Below, piece by piece: positions 1 through 8,623 of a DNA stretch of 33,265 nucleotides. The translations under genes were made by a program, and so were the position numbers. The DNA lies in NCBI GenBank assembly GCA_902651635.1, contig CACRSC010000009.1, positions 235,348-268,612 on the forward strand, read 5' to 3'. A model generated the notes under the pieces. That model was not told the origin of the DNA and made no database searches. It saw nothing but the letters and a program-made list of their open reading frames with translations. Source of the DNA: Mastigamoeba balamuthi. Taxonomy: Eukaryota > Evosea > Mastigamoebida > Mastigamoebidae. Numbering within the stretch: the stretch's first letter is position 1; every line of letters begins with the position of its first letter.

Positions 1-171
1 CAGACCAGTGATGCCCCTCAGGCAACCCAGTCTGATATCCCTGATTCTGCCCAGTCAGCTGCATCAGCTGCTGGTACTGAGCCCCCTGCCTCTTCTCCCT
101 CTTCCTCTGCTTCCAAGCATGCTCTCTCTTCCCCCACCTCCAAACCTGTCCCAAAGCACAGGAGGAGGTAA
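1..171 (+). CDS. 3' end of an unidentified Ser/Pro/Ala-rich ORF (partial)
   Basis: Frame 1 is open from the first base of the window to a TAA at 169-171, so only the C-terminal 56 residues are present. The peptide is low in complexity, rich in Ser, Ala and Pro, and ends in a basic KHRRR tail. Its codons are far more AT-rich than those of the other genes here. It is followed by strongly AT-rich DNA with an AATAAA at 248-253 that could serve as a polyadenylation signal. No domain is visible. It may be the end of a host gene, or of a mobile or foreign element given the base composition; I cannot tell which. Confidence 0.4.
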   Translation, partial: QTSDAPQATQSDIPDSAQSAASAAGTEPPASSPSSSASKHALSSPTSKPVPKHRRR

Positions 172-640
172 TCCCTTCTTACCTCCTTTGCTTCCTGTTT
201 GCTCTACTTGGTTTTTCAGCTGCTCTTGCAGCTTTTCAAAGACAGTAAATAAACATCTCTCTTTGACTCTCTATCTGTGTCTGCCTCTAAAATTACCTCT
301 TTTACATCCCATTTATACTATAATTAATATCTCTTCATTTATTTATTTGTTTTCTTTCTTTTGCAACTAAATATGTGCTCTTTCTGGTCTTAATTGGAAT
401 AATGCTTCTGCCAAAATAATGTGAAATTCACTCATTTTTAAAGCTGTCAATACACAAAAATTGTACTCTTTTTCTTACTATATTGTTTGATTTTCCGAAA
501 TCACTCCGATAATAATCATGTCTTTTTTTACTATTTTTCGCCACTGCGTTTCATTGTTTTCCTCTTTTTGCTCCAAAAATCTGCTTTTTTACTAGTTTTT
601 TCCTATCTGATTCATGGCAAAATGCCCCTTTCCCTCCCAC
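172..640. other. AT-rich non-coding island
   Basis: This stretch is strongly AT-rich, with long T and A runs, in a window that is otherwise GC-rich. I see no convincing gene in it. It ends close to where the first copy of the repeated block (near 643) begins, so its right edge coincides with a compositional and repeat boundary. It could be the 3' untranslated and flanking region of the ORF ending at 171, or part of an inserted element. Confidence 0.5.
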
Positions 641-642
641 AG

Positions 643-745
643 GAATATGGTGCACAGAACAATTGCATGACGTGAACATCAACCCAAGGAGGACACTCCC
701 CAGGGGGCACTTGTCGTCACATTGGGTGTGTGTGGTGTGGCAATG
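643..745. repeat. Repeated block B, copy 1
   Basis: This block matches 1476-1598 over about 100 bases, sharing GCAGAACAATTG-like, TGACGTG, GCACTTGTCGTC-like and GTGTGGTGTGGCA segments. A third, shorter match lies at 2815-2870. It sits between the AT-rich island and the ARM-like minus-strand ORF. The copies are diverged, so this is an old duplication or a degenerate repeat family. Its function is unknown. Confidence 0.6.
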
Positions 746-1380
746 GCGCGGCACGCAGCGCACTGCAGGCCGCAGCGCTGCGAGTACCTCTTGGAGGTGG
801 CCGTGATTGCAGTGACCAGGGGCCCCAGGAGCTTGGCGACGCTGCTGGCTGTCTCCTTGGCCATCTTCTTAGAGCAGCAGTGGTAGCAGTAAGGCACCAC
901 GCAGAGGGCCCGCTCCAAGACCTCGGGGCTCTCCGGGTACGCGTTCAGGGCGTCCAGTACCACCTGTGGGCCCTTGCACTCGACAAAGCAAGTCTGGTAG
1001 CGGTCGCTGTCGCTGGTGGGCAGATGCGGCGGCAGGGCAGCGACGCAGTCAATGATCGACGACAGCGCGCGCTCGGTGGCGCTCGCAGACCGCAGCGCCA
1101 GCGCGTTCCTCGCGGCCCGGACGTCTGCGAGCACACGGTGAGCACCGAGCGTCGTGCACACAAGGATAGAGAAGCAGGAGGGGGAGGGGATCGGAGGGCT
1201 CTCTAGCCTGCCCATCCCCGCTGCCCTAATTGCAGCGTGTCTCGCAGACGTCGACTGCGAAAACCCCCCCCACAGAGAGTGCACCGCGGCACAAGGGACG
1301 CTGGGCACAGAAGGGGGCTGAGAGGGAAGGGCCCTGAGCGAACAGTCTCGCAGCAGCGTGCACGAGGGGCCACGCTCCAT
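679..1380 (-). CDS. ARM-repeat-like hypothetical protein, possibly a fragment
   Basis: A minus-strand frame is open for 233 codons from ATG at 1380. The part encoded by about 750-1135 looks like real protein: alternating hydrophobic helices with ARM/HEAT character, including FVECKGPQVVLDALNAYP and an AKLLGPLVTAIT helix. The N-terminal third is Pro/Ser-rich. A splice-acceptor-like GTGCTCGCAG just before codon DVRAAR (near 1135) suggests that the true 5' exon structure differs from the simple ORF. The last 20 or so residues overlap repeated block B. The first codons (MERGPS...) are related to those of the coiled-coil ORF at 2318-2820, so the two share a 5' module. No family is assigned; it may be a pseudogene within a repeat cluster. 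Confidence 0.4.
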   Translation of the reverse strand: MERGPSCTLLRDCSLRALPSQPPSVPSVPCAAVHSLWGGFSQSTSARHAAIRAAGMGRLESPPIPSPSCFSILVCTTLGAHRVLADVRAARNALALRSASATERALSSIIDCVAALPPHLPTSDSDRYQTCFVECKGPQVVLDALNAYPESPEVLERALCVVPYCYHCCSKKMAKETASSVAKLLGPLVTAITATSKRYSQRCGLQCAACRAIATPHTPNVTTSAPWGVSSLG

Positions 1381-1381
1381 T
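1328..1381. repeat. Repeated block C, copy 1
   Basis: About 50 bases here are clearly related to 2706-2757 (shared GCGAACRGT, AGCAGCG and GCTCCAT). On the minus strand each copy begins with ATGGAG and reads open for 17 codons, then leads into different coding-like sequence: ARM-like here and coiled coil in the second copy. It may be a duplicated promoter/5' exon module. Confidence 0.5.
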
Positions 1382-1475
1382 CGCTTTGCCTGGCGGTCGG
1401 TGGAGCCTCTGGGTGGGTGGCGGGAAGAGGAGTACTCGGCAGAGTGCGCGGAGGGTGTATCTTGTGGCCAAGATT

Positions 1476-1598
1476 TTATGGCGTGCAGAACAATTGTGTG
1501 ACGTGGACAATCCCGCCGATGGAGGAAGCTCCCTTGGGGGGGCGCTTGTCGTCGTGCGGTGCACCGCGGGAGCGTGTGGTGTGGCAGCGGTGGGGCTG
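1476..1598. repeat. Repeated block B, copy 2
   Basis: This is the best-preserved copy of the block. It begins TATGGCGTGCAGAACAATTG and continues through a CCGATGGAGG segment also found in copy 3, and a GTGTGGTGTGGCA segment also found in copy 1. It lies between block C and the first tRNA-like element. Confidence 0.6.
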
Positions 1599-1868
1599 TT
1601 TCTGTTTGGCGCTGGCCCCCCCTCTTTTTTCCCCCCTTTTGTAATTTTTTTGCCTTTGCCTATTCGTGTGTTGGTGGTCTCTCTGGTCGTCGCCCTGAGG
1701 GAGAGGGGAGAGCTGGGCGCACAAGGCGCTGGCACTGTGGCGCGAGCACAAGGGGGGACCCGGAGATGTGCGGGCGGAGCTTCCGGAGAGGGCCGGGATG
1801 AGCGAGGAGACCGAGCCAAGGGCGCGGGCAGCGGAAAAGGTAAGAATTAAGACTAGAAAGTTATGAAA

Positions 1869-1953
1869 GGAGCGGTAGCCTAGTTGGCTGGGGCGAGGAA
1901 ATTTGCAACATCGGTTCTCGGTGGGCTGCAGATCGAGTCCCGCTTAAGGCTCC
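1869..1953 (+). other. tRNA-like Pol III element, copy 1
   Basis: The 5' GGAGC pairs with the 3' GCTCC. A three-base D-stem (GCC/GGC) encloses a TAGTTGGCTGG loop, and TAGCCTAGTTGG is a perfect A-box. The downstream AGATCGAGTCC is a weakened B-box (tRNA consensus GGTTCGANTCC). A T7 run at 1968-1974 could end Pol III transcription. The T-arm and anticodon arm do not fold normally, and acceptor pairs 6-7 fail, so this is a degenerate or intron-interrupted tRNA or a tRNA-derived element rather than a clear tRNA. No anticodon can be assigned. It shares an exact 24-base stretch with copy 2 at 3048-3137. Confidence 0.45.
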
Positions 1954-2317
1954 TTTCCCTCTCTCTTTTTTTGTCCACCATCTTTTGCTGGCTCGTCCTT
2001 TGTTCGGAAGCAGGCACTCTTCGTTCGCGCTGCTCTCTGTTCCCTACAGGTGGGTCCCGGAGGGGTCAAGTGGGCAGCGACGTAGAGCGCGGCAGTGCGT
2101 GTGGGCCGGGACGCGACGAGAGCAGCAGCAGCAGCAGCATCTGCACATGCGACAGACACTTGCGATGAGCAGCAGTGTGGGGACCCTACGCTGTGTGCAG
2201 ATTAGCTGCACCCACCCCCCTGTCCTGTCCAGTCCAGTCCACAGCGGGTTCCCAGAAAACACTCTTTATTCGCCACATGGGAAGGGGGTGGGCCCTGGGC
2301 CCCTCTGCAGGGTACCT

Positions 2318-2820
2318 TTACCCTCTCTCTGCATGCCAGAGTGCGAGCATGCTGCAGGGGGAGACTCTTCTGTTCTCGGCCTCCCCGCACTGCGAGTAGT
2401 ATGCGCGAAGCAGGGAGTCACACGACTCCTGCAATTCCTCAAGCCTCTTTGGTGCGTCGCTGAGCAGTGCCAGCTCGGTCCTGAGCGCCGCGATGCTCTC
2501 TCTTGTGGCGCTGTTCTCGCTGCGCGCAGCTGCGAGTGAGGCCTGTGCCTCCTCCATGCACCTCTGCAGCTCCTCGAGAAAGACTGCGCAGGCCCTCCGG
2601 CACCTTCGGGAGCCTCGATGGTCCGTAACCGCTGCAGCAGTTCCTGCGACCTCGTGCCGGGTGCTGCACCCAAAGAGCGCGACCGGCTTGGGGCGGGAGG
2701 GAGGGGGTCCTGTGCGAACGGTATCGGAGCAGCGCGCGCGAGGGACGGTGCTCCATCTGCTGCTCGTCTGCTGGAGGGACCGTGCGAGAGTAAGCAGATC
2801 TCGCGGCGGTCGAGATTCAT
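2318..2820 (-). pseudogene. Coiled-coil ORF in two frames, probable gene fragment
   Basis: On the minus strand, an ATG at 2820 opens a frame (MNLDRREICLLSH...) that runs through block C into the coil-like SQELLQRLRTIEAPE. The coiled coil then continues in another frame (LEELQRCMEEAQASLAAA..., stop at 2318) with strong heptads rich in Leu, Ala, Glu and Arg. Joining the frames needs either a 20-nt GT-AG intron or an indel. The intron would be shorter than any other seen here. The shared 5' module and shared neighbourhood with the ARM-like ORF suggest a small duplicated family. I do not recognise a function. Confidence 0.35.
2706..2757. repeat. Repeated block C, copy 2
   Basis: This is the counterpart of 1328-1381. 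On the minus strand it starts with ATGGAG and reads MEHRPSRALL where copy 1 reads MERGPSCTLL. In a different minus frame both copies also encode a related A[DN]GA...L..AA...FAQ pattern, so the true reading frame is uncertain. Confidence 0.5.
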
Positions 2821-2870
2821 GTCACGCAAAACAATTGTATGACGCGAGCGATTTTCCGATGGAGGGCGGT
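2815..2870. repeat. Repeated block B, copy 3 (short)
   Basis: The block contains AACAATTGTATGACG and CCGATGGAGG, matching 1489-1525. Only the first half of the block is preserved. It again lies upstream of a tRNA-like element (3048-3137), giving the same order as the second unit: block C, block B, tRNA-like element. Confidence 0.5.
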
Positions 2871-3047
2871 CGAGGCGGTGAGGTGAGGTGGGCGAGCTGG
2901 CAAGCGAGCGAGTACCCAGCGAGAGAAGCGAGCGACGGGGCCAAAGCACCCGCGGGGGAGCGGGGGGAGGGAGGGCCGGGGTGGGGCTGAGGGCGGGTGA
3001 GGCTGGGCAGGGGAAAAGGGAAGGAACCAAGAAATGAAAGCTTGGAA

Positions 3048-3137
3048 GGAGCCGTGGCGTAACTGGCTGGGGCGATGAAGTTTGTTACACCTTTCCTCGG
3101 TGGGCTGCAGATCGAGTCCTGGAGGCGTCACGGTTCC
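3048..3137 (+). other. tRNA-like Pol III element, copy 2
   Basis: The ends pair as GGAGCCGTG with CACGGTTCC, and pairing can extend to 12 bp with G-T pairs. TGGCGTAACTGG matches the A-box consensus. The weakened B-box AGATCGAGTCC is identical to that of copy 1, and a T7 run follows at about 3142-3148. The length is 90 nt. The D-stem is worse than in copy 1 and no standard anticodon arm forms. The roughly 40 bases before the element (GGAAAAGG...AAG) also match copy 1, so the duplicated unit is larger than the tRNA-like part. Confidence 0.4.
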
Positions 3138-3159
3138 TTCCCTTTTTTTCCCACCGCCG

Positions 3160-3838
3160 CCCCCTTTCTTTGCGTGCAACAAACAGAGCTCTCCTCATCC
3201 TCTGCTGCGCCCAGCGCTCGTGCCTTCGCGTCACCAGCTGCACCCCCCACCTCCACCCGCTATCCTTGCACTCGCGCCCGTGCCGTTTGCAAGCTGAGCG
3301 CTTTCAATGCGTGCGAGCGACCTGTGCAGCGCGGCGCGCACGCACATACAGGAGCAGCAGTGTCTTTTGTGCATCCCCATGGACTTGTCGCCCTTTCTCC
3401 ATGTGACCTCTTGTCCCTCCTGCACGCAGGTTTCCGTCGTCGTCGTGTGCGAGCGGTATACCGTTGCCTTACGAAATTCTGAATGATACTGTTCCTCCCT
3501 GAATGATCTGCTTGCTCTGATCTGGGGCCTTTAAAGGGAGCCCAACCCAAAAACACGGAATACGCGTACGTTCCTGAGATTCACCCACCAGTTGCACTGT
3601 TTTGTTTTTTCGTAGCAGGTGCACATGTGTTTGCGCAAGCTCAGCTCAGCACGGTACCTCCTCACGGCGGGTGCTTGTGGCGCGTCTCAGCTCGCAAAAG
3701 CTTACCAGTCGCGAATGGACAGACAGATAGGCAGGTAGGTGCTCCTTCCATCTTTGTTTATCATTGTGGCAGTGGACATGGCTCTTGCTGTCGGAGAGAG
3801 AGAGAGAGGAGAGAGTCTGACTGCCGGTATTCTCCACA
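3160..3838. other. Non-coding stretch downstream of DHCR7
   Basis: I see no gene here. It holds pyrimidine-rich and mixed sequence and a short GA-rich microsatellite at about 3795-3815, within the likely 3' untranslated region of the minus-strand sterol reductase. Confidence 0.5.
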
Positions 3839-5337
3839 TCAGAAGACATACGGGAGGATACGGTACGGTACGGCTTGGCAGTACCTGTCCCAATCGGCGC
3901 CGTACTTGGCCTTGCAGCGACTGCCATCGCGGTACGTGCGGTGCACCAGGAGGATCGTCATGAAGACGGCATAGAAGTACGGGAGCGGGTGCTGGAAGCC
4001 GCAGGGCAGGCACATGGCCAGCGAGATCATGAGGTCGCCGATGTAGTTGAAGTGCCTCGAGAGGCCCCAGAAGCCCGACGTGAGCAGCTTGGTCTGGTGC
4101 ACCTTGCCGTCTGCGGTGACGTACTTGGTCTCGATGAACCTGGCGGGCTTGCCCCAGACCAGCGCCTTTCCCTGCGAGCGGCGGAACTCGTCCTTTTGCG
4201 CGTTTACGGCCCTGAAGAGGAGGTAGCCGCTGGTGCCCAGGGCGAGGATCGCGGCGAACGCGGGCCACGAGAGCTCGACGGGGTTGGCGACGAGGTAAGC
4301 GGCCTGCAGGGTGTACATCCACGGGAGCCACACCGAGTCGCCCCAGGCCAGCATGTACCCGAAGTGGTCCAGCGCGATGTCGAGCGTGCGCAGGTACCAG
4401 TCCTCGTTCCAGAAGAAGTCGGCGACGTAGTACAGGTGCAGGACGGCCACGAGTACCATCGAGTTGGAGACGCGGCCGTACTTGCCGTACTGCGCGGCCA
4501 TGAAGCTGATGTCGATGAGCGTCCACGCGACGATGCCCGGGCGGCCGTTGAAGAACAGCTTGAAGTCGAGGTTGCCGATGCGCGGGTTGAACTCGATGCC
4601 CATGAAGAAGTCGTAGGCCGCGTTGCCCGTGAACTTGCAGTCGCCGGGGTGCGTCGGCCACAGGTGCGCCTTGACGTAGGCGAACACCGCGAGGAAGTAC
4701 CCCCAGAGGTTGGCGGCCACCAGCAGCCCGCCCCACTTGTCGTAGATGATCGTCGCAGGGAACCCTTTTTGCCAGAAGCTCTGTGAACGCAAACCCCAAA
4801 GGAGGAAGGCAACCGCACAGTGGAAGTGCAGCGAGCAGAGGAGGAAGACGGCGTGCGAGAGCAGGTAGACGCGCCACCCGTTGACGTTGTAGCTCAGCTT
4901 GAGGCCCGTCGGGGTCTCCTGGCCGTAGCCCACGGGGCCCGGGCACGCGAGGTAGAGGACCGCCTGCGCCGCGACCCAGCCCACCCAAATCAGCGCCGCC
5001 TCCGTGTCCCAGCGTGGCAACTGCTGGACAAAAGCGTCCCAGCCTCCCTGCTCCCACACGCCCACGGGCCAGAGCCTGCGAGGACCATCTCAGCCGAGGG
5101 GCTTAGGGGCTGTGCGCACAGGGAGCCGCCGTGGTGGCGGCAGCTGGCCCAGAAGTAGACGACGGTGAGGGGGGTCGTGAGCAGGAGGGCCGAGACGCCG
5201 AGGACGGAGGCCAGGGAGGCCAGGCCCGAGCGGCCCCACGTGGGCTGGGCGCCGCTGCTGCCCCGGGTCTCGGAGGCGCGCCTGGGGGTCCCCGCGGCCT
5301 CGGGAGCCTGCGAGTCCTGGGTCTGCCGGTGCTTCAT
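3839..5337 (-). CDS. DHCR7: 7-dehydrocholesterol (sterol delta-7) reductase
   Basis: This predicts a multi-pass ER membrane NADPH-dependent reductase that reduces the C7-C8 double bond of sterols late in sterol synthesis (ERG4/ERG24 family). Exons are 5337-5120 and 5075-3839 on the minus strand, with a 44-nt intron (5076-5119; GTGCGC...CTCGCAG, branch-like CTAAG). The product is 484 aa, against about 475 in human DHCR7. Diagnostic stretches are DCKFTGN..YDFFMGIEFNPRIG, DFKLFFNGRPGIVAWTLI, LLTSGFWGLSRHFNYIGDL and the C-terminal DWDRYCQAVPYRILPYVF. These match DHCR7 better than the delta-14 or delta-24(28) reductases. A further 33-nt in-frame intron (about 4783-4815, ending TTCACAG) is possible, because the residues between CSLHFHCA and SFWQKGF lack an obvious counterpart in the family. 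ATG at 5337 opens a Ser/Arg-rich cytosolic lead before the first membrane segment. Confidence 0.92.
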
Positions 5338-5638
5338 TGCGGTTGCGATTGGGGGGGATGTTTGGGGCAACTGGGGAGGTGCGCAGGTCTGCAGGTTTTT
5401 TACGTGTCCAGCGAATAGTGTACAAATGATCCACCGGGATCCGAGGAGATCCGCCGTCGACGAGCTCCGGTTCCGCCTGCTCGCCTCGCACCCATCTCTC
5501 CCGCGATACGCGGAGACCCTGGGATCTCGTTTGTTTGCCTTTGTTGCGGGTGTCAACTTCAATTGGCGGGAGATATTTCGGCAGAATCCCGATCTATTGA
5601 TTTCGCTATTTATTTAAGCGGCGCGCGCGTTTTCTGGA
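5338..5638. promoter_or_regulatory. Divergent intergenic region DHCR7 / USP37-like
   Basis: The two start codons point away from each other and are 301 bp apart, so both promoters must lie here or overlap. An AT-rich TATTTATTTAAG-like stretch lies about 20-30 bases before the ATG at 5639 and could act as a TATA-like element. No known binding site is identified. Confidence 0.4.
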
Positions 5639-8427
5639 ATGAGGCCCGTCTGCAACCTCGTCGTCCACCGCGCCACCGTCCGCCTCGCCGGCACCCCCGT
5701 CCGCGGCCCCGAGTCCTTCACCCTCACCCTCTACGAGGACATAGGCGCGCCCGCCCCGCTCCCGCCCCCTCGAGCGCTCACCGGGTCTCCCGGCGCGTCT
5801 CAACGCTTCCGCCCTCCCGCAGGCCTGCAGTGCCGCATAATGGCGGCCCTGGACATGACCAGCGTCGTCGCGTTCAGGGACTACGTTGCGGAGCCCCTCC
5901 CCCCCCCCCGCCCCCCTCCTCTGAGACCCGCTGACGTCACCCCCGCGCTTCTCATCCCCCTCGCGCAGCTGCAGCCGGACACGCGGGTGGACGTGTCGGG
6001 CGGGGTGGTGGTGGTGGTGTTCCGGGGGCCGCCGTCGGTGGAGGTGGAGGGGCAGTTCAAGAGCGACGACCAGGGCATCGCAGGCACGTTCGCGGACAGG
6101 TGCCGCGAGAGCAAGGCCATGGCCATCACCCTGGGCGAGTCGTCGCTGGCACAGGGGCGGCAGCTGCCGGAGCCCGCCTCGAGCGCGCGGCCGCTGCCGC
6201 CGTCGCTCGCGCAGGAGAAGAAGAAGGTCGTGCCCAAGACGTACGGCTCGCGGATGACGGACGCGGCCAGGAAGCAGGGCAGGGGCAAGCCCATGTACCC
6301 GCCCCGCAACACGGCCCCCGTCTGGCGCCAGGACACGACCTCGTCGCTCTTCAACGACAACCCCCCGGCGGCCTCGAGGAAGAAGCAGCAGCAGCAGCAC
6401 GAGGGGGACAGGGGGCCCGACTGGGCCTCGGGGGACGCCAAGGCCAGGAGGCACTCCAAGTCGGAGCTCGTCGACGACGCCATCGAGCTGAGTGACGACG
6501 AGAAGGAGAGGCAGGACCGCCAGAAGAGGTTCGAGCAGGGGACGCCCGGCAAGCAGCAGCTCTCGCGGTTCGCCCAGTGCTCGCAATCGCCCGCACGGAT
6601 GCCGCCGCCTCCGCCTCCGCCCTCGTCGAGCTCTGCCCGCGACGAGGACTTCTACTCGGAGTCCCCTGCACCGGCCGCTGCAAAGAGCGAGAGCACGGGG
6701 GCGGGGGCGGGGGCGGGGTCGAGCGCTGCGAGGATCATTGGGTCCGGGAGGAACATCGGCCTATCGCAGTCGACGGCGGTGCAGTACAGGCCGCAGGTGA
6801 GCACGCGGCCCACGTCGAGCGTGGGGGGCGCGGCGTCGAGGTGGGGCGGGTGGTCGAGGCCCGAGGTCAGGACCGACGGCGTGAAGAACCTCGGCAACAC
6901 GTGCTACCTCAGCGCCGTGCTGCAGTCGCTGCTCCACCTGCCCTCGTTTGTGGCGGACCTGCTGTCGCCGGAGCTGACCGCACTGCTGCCGCCTACAGAG
7001 GGCCTCGGGTTCTATCGCGCCCTGGTGCAGCTCTCGCGCGAGAAGGTCCTGTCGTCCTCTCTGCTGTCTGTGGCTCACACGCCCCACAGAAGAACGGCAC
7101 TGTGCTCAATCCGCATTCCCTGAAGGAGGCGATCGGAAAGCACATACCTCAGTTTGCCAACTTCAACCAGCAGGCATGCGAGCAGACCCCGACAGACCCG
7201 CCGCGACTGATGCTCCCTCTCCCCCGCAGGACGCGCACGAGTTCCTGATTGGGAGCTTTGACCAGCTGGACAGAGAGCTCAAGCAGTACTGGGGCCCCCC
7301 GGAGCGATCCAAGGAGCTGGTGGCCCGGCTGTGCCCTGTGACAAAGAACTTCGAGCTCGAGATCGAGTGCTCGCTGAGGTGCCTGACGTGCGGCGACGTC
7401 AGCAGGACGCTCGAGATACACTTCATCATCTCGGTCGACATCCCCGACGCCCCGACCAAGACGGGCCTCGACGAGCTGCTCGAGGCCATGTTCAAGCCCG
7501 AGGAGAGGGAGCGCAAGTGCGAGAAGTGCTCGGGGGACAAGGCAGAGGCCACCTTTGTCCTCGTGAAGCTCCCCGTACGCCAGCACCCGCAGCAGCGCTC
7601 GTCGCCCCTGTCTGATTACGTGGCAACGCGCAGAGAGTCCTGGTGATACACCTCAAGCGCTTCGTCCCGGATGCCTCGGGGACGTACCGGAAGAACTCGC
7701 GCCCTGTCAGCTGCCAGGCGGACCTCGACCTCGGTGCGCGGCTTTCCCACAGCGCACTTCCCAAACGCGGCTCTGACGCCAGCAAGCGCTCTTTGCAGAG
7801 AAGTACACGGCGCCCGACGCTGCCAACCCAACGCCGTTTGTCCTGGCGGACGCGGACAACCACGCCTCCAACAAGAGGCCGGCGGACAGCAGCAACTCGT
7901 CTGCGCCAGAGGCCAAGCGGAAGCGCCTGGTCGACACGCTGGAGGATGTGTTCGACGTCGACTCGCGAGACGTGCTGCTCGACCCGGTGCCCGGCATCTC
8001 GCGCGACGCACCGGCCCCGCCCGGGCGCGGCAGCCGCTCCGAGGAGGACGACCTGCAGGAGGCCATCAGGCTGAGCGAGCTCGAGGCCCGGCGCGCCGCG
8101 GACGCCAAGAACGCGGCCGAGGACGAGGACGAGCAGCTGAGGCAGGCGATGAGGGAGAGCGCCGCCCAGTTCGCGCTGGACGAGGCGCTCAAGGAGAGCG
8201 CAACGGCGCCTGCGTGCAAGTACGGGCTGAGGTGCATTGTGCGGCACAGGGGGGCCACGGCGTGCTCGGGGCACTACATCGCGATTGTCCGCGTGAACAA
8301 CGACGCGTGGAAGAAGTTTGACGACTCGATCTCGCAGGCCACGCAGGACGCCACGCTCTCGGCCGACGGCGAGGGCTACCTCTACTTCTACGTGAACCCG
8401 CTCGCGGAGGTCAAAGTGCATTCGTAA
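5639..8427 (+). CDS. USP37: USP37-like ubiquitin C-terminal hydrolase with UIMs
   Basis: This predicts a cysteine protease that removes ubiquitin from substrates. Exons are 5639-7045, 7090-7173, 7230-7574, 7634-7733 and 7799-8427. Two more in-frame introns are likely in the first exon (5745-5822 with a GC donor; 5885-5968). Order of parts: an N-terminal PH-like region; a disordered Ser/Pro/Lys-rich linker; the Cys box NLGNTCYLSAVLQSLL (catalytic Cys codon 6902-6904); QQDAHEFL; a zinc-ribbon-like CxxC...CEKC; then VLVIHLKRF. Between catalytic halves lies an insert with two UIM-like helices (DLQEAIRLSELEA and EQLRQAMRESAAQ), as in vertebrate USP37. The His box is GATACSGHYIAIV with following FDDS. 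Length is about 800 aa after all introns. The intron at 7174-7229 uses a GC donor. The PH-USP-UIM layout argues for USP37/26/29 over other USPs. Confidence 0.88.
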
Positions 8428-8623
8428 AAAATAGAACTAGCTCGGGCGTGTACTCAGCCGCGTGTAAGGGGGTAATCCGTTTTCTGCATTTTTTCTGGTG
8501 GTGAGGTGGCCACCGTCACGGCAGAATGTCAGGGCGGGGATCTTGTGCGGGGGGGTGCAAATATCTGTGTGCAAGTTTAGTGTAACAAGTCCCAAGGGCA
8601 GTGTGACACTGGCTTGCTGGTAA

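Noticed and set aside
1869-1953. Calling this a functional tRNA with an assigned anticodon
   Set aside because: The T-arm and anticodon arm do not fold and the acceptor stem is only 5 bp, so no anticodon can be read with confidence.
3875-4786. Plus-strand 303-codon frame opposite DHCR7
   Set aside because: It is an antisense shadow; low-complexity Glu/Val/Arg composition with no motif.
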